DNA of 64,000 nucleotides. Source: an uncultured Oscillospiraceae bacterium (lineage in GTDB: Bacteria; Bacillota; Clostridia; Oscillospirales; Acutalibacteraceae). Position numbers and translations under genes: made by a program. A model generated the notes under the pieces. It saw only the letters and a program-made list of their open reading frames with translations. It was not told the origin of the DNA and searched no databases. Positions 8,872 through 18,128 of this stretch are shown here, piece after piece (positions within the stretch are counted from its first letter, which is position 1; each line of letters opens with the position of its first letter). The DNA lies in NCBI GenBank assembly GCA_959596515.1, contig CAUFXR010000001.1, positions 1 to 64,000 on the forward strand, written 5' to 3'.

Positions 8872-10245
8872 ATGGAAAGCCGCGTTACCGATATGACCAG
8901 CGGTAAGCCAGCCAAACTGATTTTTAAATTCGCTCTTCCCTTGATGTTGGGAGGCGTTTTTCAGCATTTATACACAGTGGTGGACGCCGCCATCGTAGGC
9001 CAGTTCTGCGGTGTCAACTCTTTAGCTGCTTTAGGCTCCACTGATTGGCTGGTATGGTTCTGCCTTGGCTTCTGCGTAGGGCTGACCCAGGGCTTTGCCA
9101 TATTAATCTCTCAATATTTTGGCGCCAAGGAATACAATCTGCTGAGAAAATCCGTTACCATGTCGATTATTTTGGCTTTTGCCATCGCTGTGGTCATGTC
9201 GATTCTTTTGCAGATTCTAGCGGAACCGGTGTTGCTACTTCTGAACACGGATCCCGCGGTTTTGGATGAGGCCTTACTTTACCTGCGGATTTCCTTTGGC
9301 GGATTCTCGGTGGTAATGGCCTATAATCTGCTGGCCTCCGTGCTTAGAAGCCTGGGCGACGGCACCACACCCTTAGTGTCGATGGGCGTGGCCTGCGCTG
9401 TGAACATCGCATTGGATCTTCTTTTTGTCGCGGTCTTTCACTGGGGAATCGGTGGGGCGGCCGGCGCTACGGTGACCGCTCAATTTGTTTCTTGCCTTTA
9501 CTGCGTTTACCGCTTTCGAAAGCTCTCCCTGCTAAAATTTTCCCAGGCCGACTGGAAATTAGACTGGCCTTTGCTGAAAAAATTGATTTCCCTGGGAAGT
9601 CCACTGGCGGTACAGAACATGGTGATCCATATTGGCGGCATGGTGCTTCAGTCTATCATCAACACCTATGGCGTCGCCTTTTTAGCCGGCTTCACCGCCA
9701 CCAACAAACTTTACGGCGCTTTGGAACTTGCCGCCATCGCTTTCGGCTATTCCATGGCCACCTACACCGGACAAAATATGGGCGCTGAAAAAATCAAGCG
9801 GATCAAAAAAGGAATCCGCGTGGCGACGGTTCTGACCATCGCTACCGCGCTGACTATCACCGCTCTGGCACTCATTTTCAGTCGGCCTTTGACCTCTCTG
9901 TTTATTAACGCCGGCAGCGAGAACGCTCAGGAAGCTATGCACGTCGCTATGAGCTATCTGGCCATTCTAGCGGTCTTTTTGCCGATTTTGTATCTTTTGA
10001 ATGTTTATCGTTCCGCTCTGCAAGGGCTGGGAGATACCCTCTCGCCTTTTCTTTCCGGTATGATGGAGCTGGCCATGCGTCTGACCTGCGCCTTTACCCT
10101 TCCCATGTTTCTCGGCGGCGAAGGCCTTTTCCTGGCGGAACCCGCCGCCTGGTTCGGCGCGATCATTTTACTGGTGCCGGTTTATTTTATCCGGGAACGG
10201 AAGCACTTAAACCTGATGGTGGATCGTTCCTCCGACGCTGATTAA
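8872..10245 (+). CDS. MATE family cation/drug antiporter
   Basis: Inner-membrane exporter of the multi-antimicrobial extrusion family, about 12 membrane helices in two similar halves, 457 residues. The opening TSGKPAKLIFKFALPLMLGGVFQHLYTVVDAAIVGQFCG is characteristic of clostridial MATE proteins, and PLAVQNMVIHIGG opens the second half near residue 240. Substrate cannot be told; Na+- or H+-coupled efflux of cationic drugs or metabolites is the family role. It has its own promoter and a long leader with an inverted repeat, so it is probably a single regulated gene. A second, distinct MATE gene lies at 23.2-24.5 kb. Confidence 0.92.
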   Translation: MESRVTDMTSGKPAKLIFKFALPLMLGGVFQHLYTVVDAAIVGQFCGVNSLAALGSTDWLVWFCLGFCVGLTQGFAILISQYFGAKEYNLLRKSVTMSIILAFAIAVVMSILLQILAEPVLLLLNTDPAVLDEALLYLRISFGGFSVVMAYNLLASVLRSLGDGTTPLVSMGVACAVNIALDLLFVAVFHWGIGGAAGATVTAQFVSCLYCVYRFRKLSLLKFSQADWKLDWPLLKKLISLGSPLAVQNMVIHIGGMVLQSIINTYGVAFLAGFTATNKLYGALELAAIAFGYSMATYTGQNMGAEKIKRIKKGIRVATVLTIATALTITALALIFSRPLTSLFINAGSENAQEAMHVAMSYLAILAVFLPILYLLNVYRSALQGLGDTLSPFLSGMMELAMRLTCAFTLPMFLGGEGLFLAEPAAWFGAIILLVPVYFIRERKHLNLMVDRSSDAD

Positions 10246-10984
10246 AAAATTTTCGAGTAGAGTCTTGCTCGACTGCCCAGCTGGTTTCCTTTCCTATGAT
10301 AGGGCCCGTAAGGCCGGTAGAAATCTCTGGCAATCATGTTTCATGTCTTGAGCAAAGGCCTTCGAGCAAAGATTTTCAAGCAATGTAGGTGGGTTCGGTT
10401 TTTTACTACGGTAGTCTCCGTTTTCTACGCCCGGCTGGCTAAGATATTCTCCCTATAGATGAAAATTGTCGGACTTCTATCGCATCCAAGCGCAGATTCA
10501 TCTTCTGCCTGATGGCAGCGGCAGTCACACAAATGGGGCTCAAACCATAATTTATTCCCGCTTCGGATATACTCTTTTATCAATTGCTTTCTGCACCGCG
10601 CAGCGCTGCATGTTTTGGACTTTATCCCCTTTAAAATTTTCTGCTAGCCGCAGGATCCCCAAATTAAAGTGGAAAGCCGCTCGTTTCCCGGAAGATGAAA
10701 TGGAAAAGTCCGGCGATTTTGACACTAAGCTGTTTTCCTGAAGCAACTGATAAAACCGTCAAAAAATGTTTGCCGAATTTTCCTTCTTTCCGAATATGCT
10801 GCTAAGAAATGGATAAATAGCTTGAAACAAACCGGAATTATGTGGTATAATAATTTTATTATCGGCGCTGGAGACGGTGGTTTTCGTCGTCCTTTCCAGA
10901 GATTCGGCGTTTTGCGGAGTCTCGGTGATTTAGCGGCGTCGGTATTCTGATAAAACCTGATAAACCTACTAGGAGGACAAATCT
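10246..10984 (+). other. Long intergenic region with a promoter near its end
   Basis: About 740 bases without a supported gene. One open frame at 10466-10741 has no ribosome site, no family resemblance and no membrane or domain pattern, so I do not call it. The last 130 bases carry a promoter and a leader of about 125 bases before the next gene. I see no known riboswitch in that leader. Confidence 0.5.
10822..10851 (+). promoter_or_regulatory. Sigma-A promoter for the COG2426-flavoprotein operon
   Basis: TTGAAA (10822-10827), an 18-base spacer, TATAAT (10846-10851). The downstream gene starts at 10985, leaving an untranslated leader of roughly 125 bases. Confidence 0.65.
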
Positions 10985-11491
10985 TTGGATCAACTGGTAC
11001 AAACGATCATCGACTCCCTGAAAAACGCGGTTCCCGCGGAGCTGATTATTTTCCTGGTTTCCCTTCTGCCGATTTTGGAATTGAGAGGCGGCATTCTGGC
11101 CGGTACCCTGTTAGGAGTAGACTGGCCTGTCGCTTATCTTATTTGCGTCATCGGCAATCTTTTTCCCATTCCTTTTATTCTGTTGTTTATTCGAAAAATT
11201 TTTGACTGGATGCGAAACACCCGCTTTGTAAAGCTGGTGGACAAATTGGAGGCTAAGGCGGAGAAAAAAAGCGCCAAGGTTACGAAGTACAAAAAATTTG
11301 GTTTGTTTTTGTTTGTGGCTATCCCGCTTCCCGGCACGGGAGGCTGGACCGGCGCGCTGATCGCCTCTGTGTTAAAGATGCGCTTAAAGGATTCCCTTCC
11401 CCCCATTATCGCAGGTGTCCTAGTGGCGGGCTTTGTCATGACCCTTCTTTCCTATGGAGTGCTCGGAAACCTGTTTGGCTGGGGAGGATGA
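10985..11491 (+). CDS. COG2426-type small membrane protein (annotated as small multidrug export protein)
   Basis: Integral membrane protein of 168 residues with about four helices. The ELIIFLVSLLPILELRGGILAG opening and the later AIPLPGTGGWTGALIAS motif are the two hallmark blocks of the COG2426 family. The name multidrug export is historical; the real substrate is not established. The start is TTG at 10985, eight bases after a perfect AGGAGG. The next gene begins seven bases after this stop, so translation is likely coupled. Confidence 0.85.
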   Translation: MDQLVQTIIDSLKNAVPAELIIFLVSLLPILELRGGILAGTLLGVDWPVAYLICVIGNLFPIPFILLFIRKIFDWMRNTRFVKLVDKLEAKAEKKSAKVTKYKKFGLFLFVAIPLPGTGGWTGALIASVLKMRLKDSLPPIIAGVLVAGFVMTLLSYGVLGNLFGWGG

Positions 11492-11497
11492 TTTTTC

Positions 11498-12754
11498 ATG
11501 GCTGATTTAGTAATTTTAGGCGGCGGAGCTTCCGGCTTAATGGCGGCGGTTTCCGCCGCTCAGTTTATTCCCGGCAAAAAGATTTCTATTTTGGAGCAAG
11601 GCCCACGGGTTGGCAAAAAGCTATTGGTCACCGGTAACGGCCGGTGCAACCTGACGAATCTGGCGCTAAACTCCTCTCATTACCATGGCGCCCCAGATAG
11701 TTTTGTTGCCGCTGTTTTATCCCAGCTTCCCGCCAAGGACTCTCTCGCTCTGTTCGGCCGTCTGGGTTTGCTGTGCCGGGAAGAAAGCCAGGGCCGCTGC
11801 TATCCCTGTAACGGGCAGGCCTCGGCTGTATTGGATGTACTCCGCCGTTATTTGGAGAGTCATGGCGTGGAGGAGCGTTGTCAAACCAGAGTGGAGGCCA
11901 TTGAAAAAAAATTCGGAGGCTACGAACTGAAGACCAGCGGCGGCGATGTTTTCGCCAAAAAATTGATTTTAGCCGCAGGCGGACGCTCTATGCCCTCTTC
12001 AGGCTCCGACGGAAGCGGTTTTCAGCTCGCTATGGGGTTAGGGCTACAGATGGCTAAGCCCTTTCCCTCTTTAGTCCCCATACGGTTGGCCTTTCCTCTT
12101 CTGAAATCCGTCAAGGGGCTGCGCTGTCGCGGAACCGTCTCTCTGCTGGCGGATCAAAAAATGGTAAAGCAAGAAACCGGTGAAATTCAATTTACCGATC
12201 AGGGACTTTCCGGCATCTGTGTATTAAACCTTTCCCGGCTGGCAGGAGAGTTCTTCTCCCAAGGGACCGTCGACGGGCAGAGGACGGAAAAAATAGAGCT
12301 TTCTTTGGACCTGGTCCCAGACTTTGGCTTTCCGGATCTGTTGGCTTTTCTTCAGGCACTGTCCGTCCAGCAACCGGAGCTTCCTCTGGAGCAGCTTCTG
12401 TCCGGGGTCATCAACAAACGGGTGGGACAAGCTTTGCTCAGACAGTTAATGTCCACCGCACTTTCTCAGCCCTGCGGAACTTTGTCCCTACCCCAATTAA
12501 AAAATATTTGCCATACGGTCAAGGATTGGCGTTTCTCCCCTACAGGAACTCTGGGCTGGCAGCAGGCGCAAGCTACCGCCGGCGGACTTTTATCTTCTCA
12601 GTTTTCTCCCGTTACCTTGGAGGCCAAAAAGCTTCCGGGGGTGTACGCCTGCGGCGAACTCCTGGATGTAGACGGCGACTGCGGCGGCTATAACTTGCAA
12701 TGGGCCTGGTCGTCCGGTTTTGTCGCTGGAAAAAACGCGGCCGGCGCCCTATGA
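11498..12754 (+). CDS. HI0933/BaiN-family NAD(P)/FAD-dependent flavoprotein
   Basis: Cytosolic flavoprotein of 418 residues. The dinucleotide-binding GGGASGLMAAVSAA motif is at residues ~7-20, GPRVGKKLLVTGNGRCNLTN is a signature of the HI0933/YhiN group, and GELLDVDGDCGGYNLQWAWSSG closes the FAD domain near the C-terminus. Members have been linked to flavin-dependent reductions, and BaiN was proposed to act in bile-acid dehydroxylation; the true substrate here is unknown. Ribosome site GGGGAGG overlaps the stop of the preceding gene, so it is the second gene of an operon. Confidence 0.88.
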   Translation: MADLVILGGGASGLMAAVSAAQFIPGKKISILEQGPRVGKKLLVTGNGRCNLTNLALNSSHYHGAPDSFVAAVLSQLPAKDSLALFGRLGLLCREESQGRCYPCNGQASAVLDVLRRYLESHGVEERCQTRVEAIEKKFGGYELKTSGGDVFAKKLILAAGGRSMPSSGSDGSGFQLAMGLGLQMAKPFPSLVPIRLAFPLLKSVKGLRCRGTVSLLADQKMVKQETGEIQFTDQGLSGICVLNLSRLAGEFFSQGTVDGQRTEKIELSLDLVPDFGFPDLLAFLQALSVQQPELPLEQLLSGVINKRVGQALLRQLMSTALSQPCGTLSLPQLKNICHTVKDWRFSPTGTLGWQQAQATAGGLLSSQFSPVTLEAKKLPGVYACGELLDVDGDCGGYNLQWAWSSGFVAGKNAAGAL

Positions 12755-12832
12755 TCCCTGATCTGAAAAGATTTTTTCCTGAGCACTTGAGCGCTCACGC
12801 CTACTCTCATTCCTAACCGAAGGAGAATTTCT

Positions 12833-14428
12833 ATGATTCGTGTTTCCGACCTTCCTATGCCTCTGGATTACACTGAAAAAAGCTTAAAAGAGGCCGCCGC
12901 CAAAGCTCTGAACATACCGACAAAAGAGATCCGGTCCATCTCTCTTTTCCGGCGGTCTGTGGACGCCAGAAAAAAAGACCGGGTGCATTTTATCTGCGCT
13001 GTTAATTTGTCCCTGACGGTGGATGAATCCGCTGTTTTAAAAAGGAGTAAGTGTAAAAAAGTTGTTTTAACGGCGCCCTATCATTACACTCTTCCAGATA
13101 CGGTTTCGCCAGACCTGAGGCCGGTCGTGGTGGGGGCAGGACCCGCCGGACTATTCGCCGGGCTGATCTTAGCCCAGGCCGGCGTCCGGCCTATTTTGGT
13201 AGAAAGAGGCCGGGATGTGGAGCGGCGTTCCCGGGATGTGGAGGAATTTTTTCTCACGGGAAAGCTGAATATCCGCTCCAATGTTCAGTTTGGCGAAGGA
13301 GGAGCCGGCACCTTCTCCGATGGTAAGCTGAACACCGGCACAAAGGATCCCAGGGCCAGAAAAGTGCTGGAAGAATTGGTCGCCGCGGGCGCCCCGGAAG
13401 AGATTCTCTTTCAGGCGAAGCCCCACATTGGCACCGACCGGCTGAAAAGCACTGTGAAAAGTCTGCGGCAGACCATTGTCTCCCTTGGCGGCCAGGTCCG
13501 ATTCGAAACTCAAATGACCGGACTTCAAATCCAAGACGGTAAAATTACCGGGGTGGATTTATTGGGAAAAACCGGCGTGGAAACTTTGGAAACCAGCCAC
13601 GTGATCTTAGCCATCGGCCACAGTGCCAGAGACACCTTCGAGGCTTTACTGGAGCAGGGCGTCTCGATGGAACAAAAACCATTCTCGGTGGGCGCCAGGA
13701 TCGAACATGATCAGAAAATGATCGATCGGATCCAATACGGCCGATTCGCCGGTCATCCCGCGCTGGGCCCGGCGGACTATAAGCTGGCTGTACACCTTTC
13801 TAACGGCCGGGGGGTGTACACATTTTGCATGTGTCCCGGTGGGCAAGTGGTCGCGGCCGCTTCCGAAAAGCAGCGCCTGGTCACTAACGGTATGAGCCGG
13901 TTTGCCAGAGACGGGAGAAACGCCAACAGCGCTTTATTGGTCGGCGTGACTTCTGAGGATTTTAAAAGCGATTCTCCCCTTGCGGGTGTGGAATACCAGC
14001 GGCGTCTGGAAGAAGCCGCCTATCAATTGGGAGGCGGCGGCTATCGGGCACCGGCCCAACTGGTAGGGGATTTTTTGAAAAAACAGCCTTCCTCCGCTTT
14101 TGGCAGCGTAATTCCCAGCTATCAGCCCGGTGTAACGCCTGCTTCTCTGGACCAGTGTTTGCCGGCCGAGATCGCGGACGCCATGCGGCAGGGCTTGTTG
14201 CTGATGGACGCCAGACTGCACGGATTCGCACAGCCTGACGCCGTGCTCACCGGCGTGGAAACCAGAAGCTCCTCTCCGGTGAGGATCTCCCGGACGGAGT
14301 CCCTAGAGGCCCAGGGCCTTCAAGGGTTATATCCCTGCGGGGAGGGGGCGGGCTATGCCGGCGGAATTATTTCCGCGGCAGTAGACGGTATCCGGTGCGC
14401 CGAGGCGGTGCTTCGTTCGGCAAGGTGA
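12833..14428 (+). CDS. COG2509-family FAD-dependent dehydrogenase
   Basis: A 531-residue flavoprotein. Residues 1-90 form a basic N-terminal domain with a KEIRSISLFRRSVDARKK block typical of the family, the Rossmann motif VVVGAGPAGLFAGLILAQAG is near residue 98, and NVQFGEGGAGTFSDGKLNTGT follows. The C-terminal ends with YPCGEGAGYAGGIISAAVDG. The family is widespread in Clostridia, function unproven. It is 79 bases after the BaiN-like gene on the same strand and probably belongs to that transcription unit, which puts two unrelated FAD proteins side by side. A strong terminator follows at 14570-14622. Confidence 0.88.
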   Translation: MIRVSDLPMPLDYTEKSLKEAAAKALNIPTKEIRSISLFRRSVDARKKDRVHFICAVNLSLTVDESAVLKRSKCKKVVLTAPYHYTLPDTVSPDLRPVVVGAGPAGLFAGLILAQAGVRPILVERGRDVERRSRDVEEFFLTGKLNIRSNVQFGEGGAGTFSDGKLNTGTKDPRARKVLEELVAAGAPEEILFQAKPHIGTDRLKSTVKSLRQTIVSLGGQVRFETQMTGLQIQDGKITGVDLLGKTGVETLETSHVILAIGHSARDTFEALLEQGVSMEQKPFSVGARIEHDQKMIDRIQYGRFAGHPALGPADYKLAVHLSNGRGVYTFCMCPGGQVVAAASEKQRLVTNGMSRFARDGRNANSALLVGVTSEDFKSDSPLAGVEYQRRLEEAAYQLGGGGYRAPAQLVGDFLKKQPSSAFGSVIPSYQPGVTPASLDQCLPAEIADAMRQGLLLMDARLHGFAQPDAVLTGVETRSSSPVRISRTESLEAQGLQGLYPCGEGAGYAGGIISAAVDGIRCAEAVLRSAR

Positions 14429-14569
14429 AAAATCCACCGCGGATCCGCAGAATAAATAATCTTCCACGCTTTGTTTGATAAAAATTTTATTTTCACTCCC
14501 TTATCCCCGTTATTTTGTGATGAAACAATTTCTTCTTCGTTTTACCGGTTTTAAAACATCTTTCAAAAC

Positions 14570-14622
14570 AAAAATCGCCTGCCGCTCCAATCTTGGAAGA
14601 ATTGAAGCGGCAGGCGATTTTT
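14570..14622. terminator. Bidirectional intrinsic terminator between convergent genes
   Basis: A 17-base perfect stem, AAAAATCGCCTGCCGCT (14570-14586) with its complement (14606-14622), around a 19-base loop, with U-runs on both strands. It separates the plus-strand flavoprotein gene from the minus-strand ASKHA gene. The rest of the 14429-14730 gap shows nothing else. Confidence 0.85.
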
Positions 14623-14730
14623 CATCTCTTCTTGGCTTATCGCTATTCTTATTGCGTTATCAAGATCTTGTGGACTTCTGCCCTGCGGCAATGTCCGTTT
14701 GTCCCTTAGGTTCTGGTTCCTAAACAGGGA

Positions 14731-16221
14731 TCAAAACATCATTCCTTCCATATAACGTTCGTGAAAAACGGCGCTCGCCGTAAGATCTACAGTAACCGCT
14801 CTTTGAGCCATTTGAAAAGAAAACTCCGCGAAATCACGATTCAATAAAATCATCGCGGCGCCCAAAAGCGCTCCATTGCCGATAATCCTGGCCCTTTTCG
14901 CCAACTCAGGTGGAACCAGGCCTATTTTACCGGCATTTTCAATATCCAAGTAGCTTCCAAAGCCGCCGGCAACCACCAGCCGACTGACCTCCGCCATGGA
15001 AACGCCGGCACTTTCGATCAGGGTCTGAATCCCAGCGCAGATAGCGCTTTTGGCTAACTGCACCATGCGGACATCCTGCTGCGAGACAGATACCCGCTCT
15101 GAAAGAAAAACAGGGTCCTCTTCCAAATAGCCCGTTTCATCCATCCGTCCAAGCTCTAAAAAGGCAGCCAGGGCATCCACAACGCCACTGCCGCAGACGC
15201 CAGTCGCCTTTCTTTCTCCGATCACATGGGGATACATTTTTCCCCCGTGAATCGCCACATGGTCTATCGCCCCTGGTTTTCCCGCCATTCCCATAGACAA
15301 CCCGATTCCCTCAAACGCCGGACCGGCGGCGGTGGAACAACAGAATAATTTCCCTTCCCGCCATAGCGCCATCTCTCCATTGGTGCCAATATCCACCAAT
15401 ACAGAAGTTTCCTTCTCCTTCCAAATCTCACTGGCAAGAAGAGCGGTGACCAGATCAGCGCCTACAAAGGCTGATACACACCTTGGAAAATATACTTCAG
15501 CTTCCGGACAGGGCAGTTCCAAGTCGAAGCCCTTTCGAAACTCTCCAAACAACCGAGACGCCTCAAAAGGCGCGTGAGAAAGGCAATCCGGATCTGTTTC
15601 TGTCAGCAAATACAGCATCGAGGTGTTCCCCGTGATTACCACAGCGTCAATTTGGTTCGGGAAAACACATGCCTTCTCTGATAATTCCTCTAAAAGAGAT
15701 TTCAGGGCCGTGCGGATACACCGGGCTATTTCCGCGCCTTTTCCCGCCAAAGCTTCGCCGATGCGGGAGATCACATCGGCGCCGTAGCGGCCCTGCGGAT
15801 TGACCATAGTCGCCTGCGCCAAAAGGCCATTCCTCCCGTAAAGCCGGGCGGCCAAGGTTGTGGTGCCGATATCTACTACCGCGCCAAGAGTTTGGAACAG
15901 GGGCTTTGGGGGAAAATCCGGCATGATTCCGTCATCGCAGACCACGTTTTGGGTTTCTTCCCGTAAAATCACCTGGCAGTCTCCCTCTACAACCGTGCAG
16001 CACGCAAGCCTTATCCCGCTCTCCAGCTCCTGAAGAGACAAATGATCTCGCTCTACCGCGGAAACGGGAGATAACCCCCCAAAAGCTGTCACTCTGCACT
16101 TTCCGCACCTTCCCTTTCCGCCGCAGGGAAGCTCCAGCGGGTGATAAAGCCCAATGGCGTCGCTAAGCCGTGTGCCAGGCTTCACTTCATGTTTTTGATG
16201 ACCTATTGTCAAAAACGCCAT
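14731..16221 (-). CDS. Ferredoxin-ASKHA protein (RACo-like corrinoid-activation family, DUF4445)
   Basis: A 496-residue protein joining an N-terminal [2Fe-2S] ferredoxin domain to an ASKHA-fold ATPase domain. Cluster cysteines lie in LPCGGKGRCGKC (~residues 33-45) plus a fourth in LACC (~73). The ATPase domain has VDIGTTTLAARLYG (~116), VVITGNTSMLYLL (~200), LVDIGTNGEMALW (~277) and VVAGGFGSYLDIENAGKIGL near the C-terminus. Known relatives use ATP to reduce Co(II) corrinoid proteins for methyl transfer. It is shorter than canonical RACo (~600 residues). No corrinoid protein or methyltransferase gene is nearby, so its partner is unknown. Confidence 0.85.
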   Translation of the reverse strand: MAFLTIGHQKHEVKPGTRLSDAIGLYHPLELPCGGKGRCGKCRVTAFGGLSPVSAVERDHLSLQELESGIRLACCTVVEGDCQVILREETQNVVCDDGIMPDFPPKPLFQTLGAVVDIGTTTLAARLYGRNGLLAQATMVNPQGRYGADVISRIGEALAGKGAEIARCIRTALKSLLEELSEKACVFPNQIDAVVITGNTSMLYLLTETDPDCLSHAPFEASRLFGEFRKGFDLELPCPEAEVYFPRCVSAFVGADLVTALLASEIWKEKETSVLVDIGTNGEMALWREGKLFCCSTAAGPAFEGIGLSMGMAGKPGAIDHVAIHGGKMYPHVIGERKATGVCGSGVVDALAAFLELGRMDETGYLEEDPVFLSERVSVSQQDVRMVQLAKSAICAGIQTLIESAGVSMAEVSRLVVAGGFGSYLDIENAGKIGLVPPELAKRARIIGNGALLGAAMILLNRDFAEFSFQMAQRAVTVDLTASAVFHERYMEGMMF

Positions 16222-16448
16222 GTTATCATATCCCTACCTTTAATATCCGAGATATTCCGTCATCTTTCTTATCATCTTTCTTATCTTATTTTAAGAATAC
16301 CCTAAATCCTGCAAAAACACTAGCAATTGTTATGATAAAATGGTAATATCTTAAGAAATATGATTCTCCGGCAAAACCCAAGAGCCATAGAACAGGAAAA
16401 CCGCGATGCGGAAAAGCCTTTGGGGTATCTCAGTTCAAGAAAACATTT

Positions 16449-17831
16449 TTACTCCTGTGTCACCATGCGGAACAGCGCTTCTAAACAGATTTGGGCGTGA
16501 AGCATGAATTTTTCAATTTCGATAAACTCATCCGCGTCATGGAGATGGTTCTCCTCCCCGGGAAACACAGGACCAAAGGCCACGCCATGGTTTTGGAGAG
16601 AACGGGCATAGGTACCTCCTCCCGTGCCGTAAACCTGTGCTTTCTCTCCGGTTACCGCCTCATAGGCACCTTTCAGCATACGGATCAGTGGTGTGTCCTC
16701 CGGTACGAACAGAGGCTTCTGCTCTGCCAGAACCCGGGCCTCCACGCCATACGCCTCGGCGGCAGCCCGCAGCTTTTCGAAAATTTCCTTTCCATCCGCT
16801 GTTACCGGATACCGGATATCCAATACCACCCGTCCAACACCGTTATCCTGTTTTGCCACTCCTAAATTCACTGTCAGAGGGCCGGAAACCTCGTCCTCCC
16901 GGCGAAGTCCCAGGGATTTCCCGTCCAGCTCTATCCCGATTTTCTGATCAACAAAACTCCACAGCGTACCTAACGCTTCCCCTCCAAAGCAGGAGGAAAG
17001 GAGTCTGATCAGCCGGGTGGCGGCATTTTTTCCTTTCTGAGGCTCCATAGCGTGGGCGGCTCTTCCGCTGCAATCCACTGTCAAAGCGCCCTGCGCCCAT
17101 TGGAAAGAAAATTCGCCGTCCGCCTTCTTTGATAAGGCCTCAAGTTGCCGTGCCTCCTTCTCCGTACAACGAATTACCGACCGGGCAGAGGCCGCTACCG
17201 CGTTGCGGACTGTTCCTCCCTGGATCCGTTCCAGCCGGGTTCCATCCGCCGGAGCGGAAAGTTCCACATGCAGAATTCCCTTTTCCCGATTGCATACGCC
17301 GTATTCGGCATCCGGGGTAAACGCCATTTCCGGCAGGGGCTCCCGCTGAAAATAGTGTCTCAGATCATCAGAGGCGATTTCCTCCCCGGCGCCGAAAATC
17401 GCTCTCGCTTTTCGGATGCACTTCACCTTTTCATCCTTTAACGCCTTCAGGCAATACAGAGCGACCACTGCCGCCCCCTTATCGTCAGCGGTTCCCCGGC
17501 CATAAAGCCTGCCGTCCCGCTCTTCCAGCACATAAGGGTTGCCCGTCCAGCCCTCTCCGGCAGGTACCACATCCACATGGGTAACCACCGCCGCCACAGC
17601 TTCTCCCTCGCCGTATTCCGCGTGGCCCGCGTAATCATCCGCGTTTACCGTATCTAGTCCCAGCTCCCGGGCACGGTTCAAAATCCACCTGAGACCCTTG
17701 GCCGACTGCTCACCGAAGGGCTGGCCCTCGGCGGAGGCGTCCGCCACGGAAGGGATCGCCACCAACGCCTTTAAATCCTGAAAAATCTGATCCTGATATT
17801 TTAAAATCTTTCTGCCGAAGAATTCTTTCAT
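16449..17831 (-). CDS. PepV/Sapep-type M20 dipeptidase
   Basis: Metal-dependent M20 peptidase of 460 residues that would hydrolyse dipeptides in the cytosol. Zinc or manganese ligands are visible: AAVVTHVDVVPAGEGW (His and Asp, ~residue 80), YGRGTADDKGAAV (Asp, ~112), FGAGEEIASDD (Glu-Glu, ~147), FTPDAEYGV (Asp, ~172) and the C-terminal GEENHLHDADEFI (His). The long lid domain between residues ~190 and 380 fits the PepV/Sapep group. The start ATG at 17831 follows AAAGGAACC. It is transcribed divergently from coaX. Confidence 0.92.
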   Translation of the reverse strand: MKEFFGRKILKYQDQIFQDLKALVAIPSVADASAEGQPFGEQSAKGLRWILNRARELGLDTVNADDYAGHAEYGEGEAVAAVVTHVDVVPAGEGWTGNPYVLEERDGRLYGRGTADDKGAAVVALYCLKALKDEKVKCIRKARAIFGAGEEIASDDLRHYFQREPLPEMAFTPDAEYGVCNREKGILHVELSAPADGTRLERIQGGTVRNAVAASARSVIRCTEKEARQLEALSKKADGEFSFQWAQGALTVDCSGRAAHAMEPQKGKNAATRLIRLLSSCFGGEALGTLWSFVDQKIGIELDGKSLGLRREDEVSGPLTVNLGVAKQDNGVGRVVLDIRYPVTADGKEIFEKLRAAAEAYGVEARVLAEQKPLFVPEDTPLIRMLKGAYEAVTGEKAQVYGTGGGTYARSLQNHGVAFGPVFPGEENHLHDADEFIEIEKFMLHAQICLEALFRMVTQE

Positions 17832-17933
17832 ACTGACCGGTTCCTTTCTTTGGGTAAATGTGATAATTTCATTTTATTATAGCAAGAATTTGCTGGAAAA
17901 ACAGCACTTTTTTGTTGCAGGATAGAATATTTC

Positions 17934-17962
17934 TTGCGTCTAAAAGGGACACTTGCTATAAT
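17934..17962 (+). promoter_or_regulatory. Promoter upstream of coaX
   Basis: TTGCGT (17934-17939), 17-base spacer, perfect TATAAT (17957-17962). The coding start is at 18129, leaving a leader of about 160 bases. A second TATAAT on the opposite strand near 17875-17880 probably serves the divergent dipeptidase gene; both -10 boxes are preceded by CTTGC. Confidence 0.65.
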
Positions 17963-18128
17963 ATAATCAGATTTTGCGAGAGCATCCGGTCTTTAATGCG
18001 AGGGCCTCCGGTCTTTAAAAGCGCAGACAAACACCAGTTTTGTTTTGCGTCCGAAGGGCAGAACAGGAGTTTTGCAGGACCGGCGGATTTCAACCGAATC
18101 TATTTGCGACAGAAAGCGGGGAACTTTC

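Noticed and set aside
10466..10741. Open frame of 91 codons on the plus strand
   Set aside because: No ribosome site, no domain or membrane pattern, mixed composition, and a position in an AT/GC-mixed gap suggest a chance frame.
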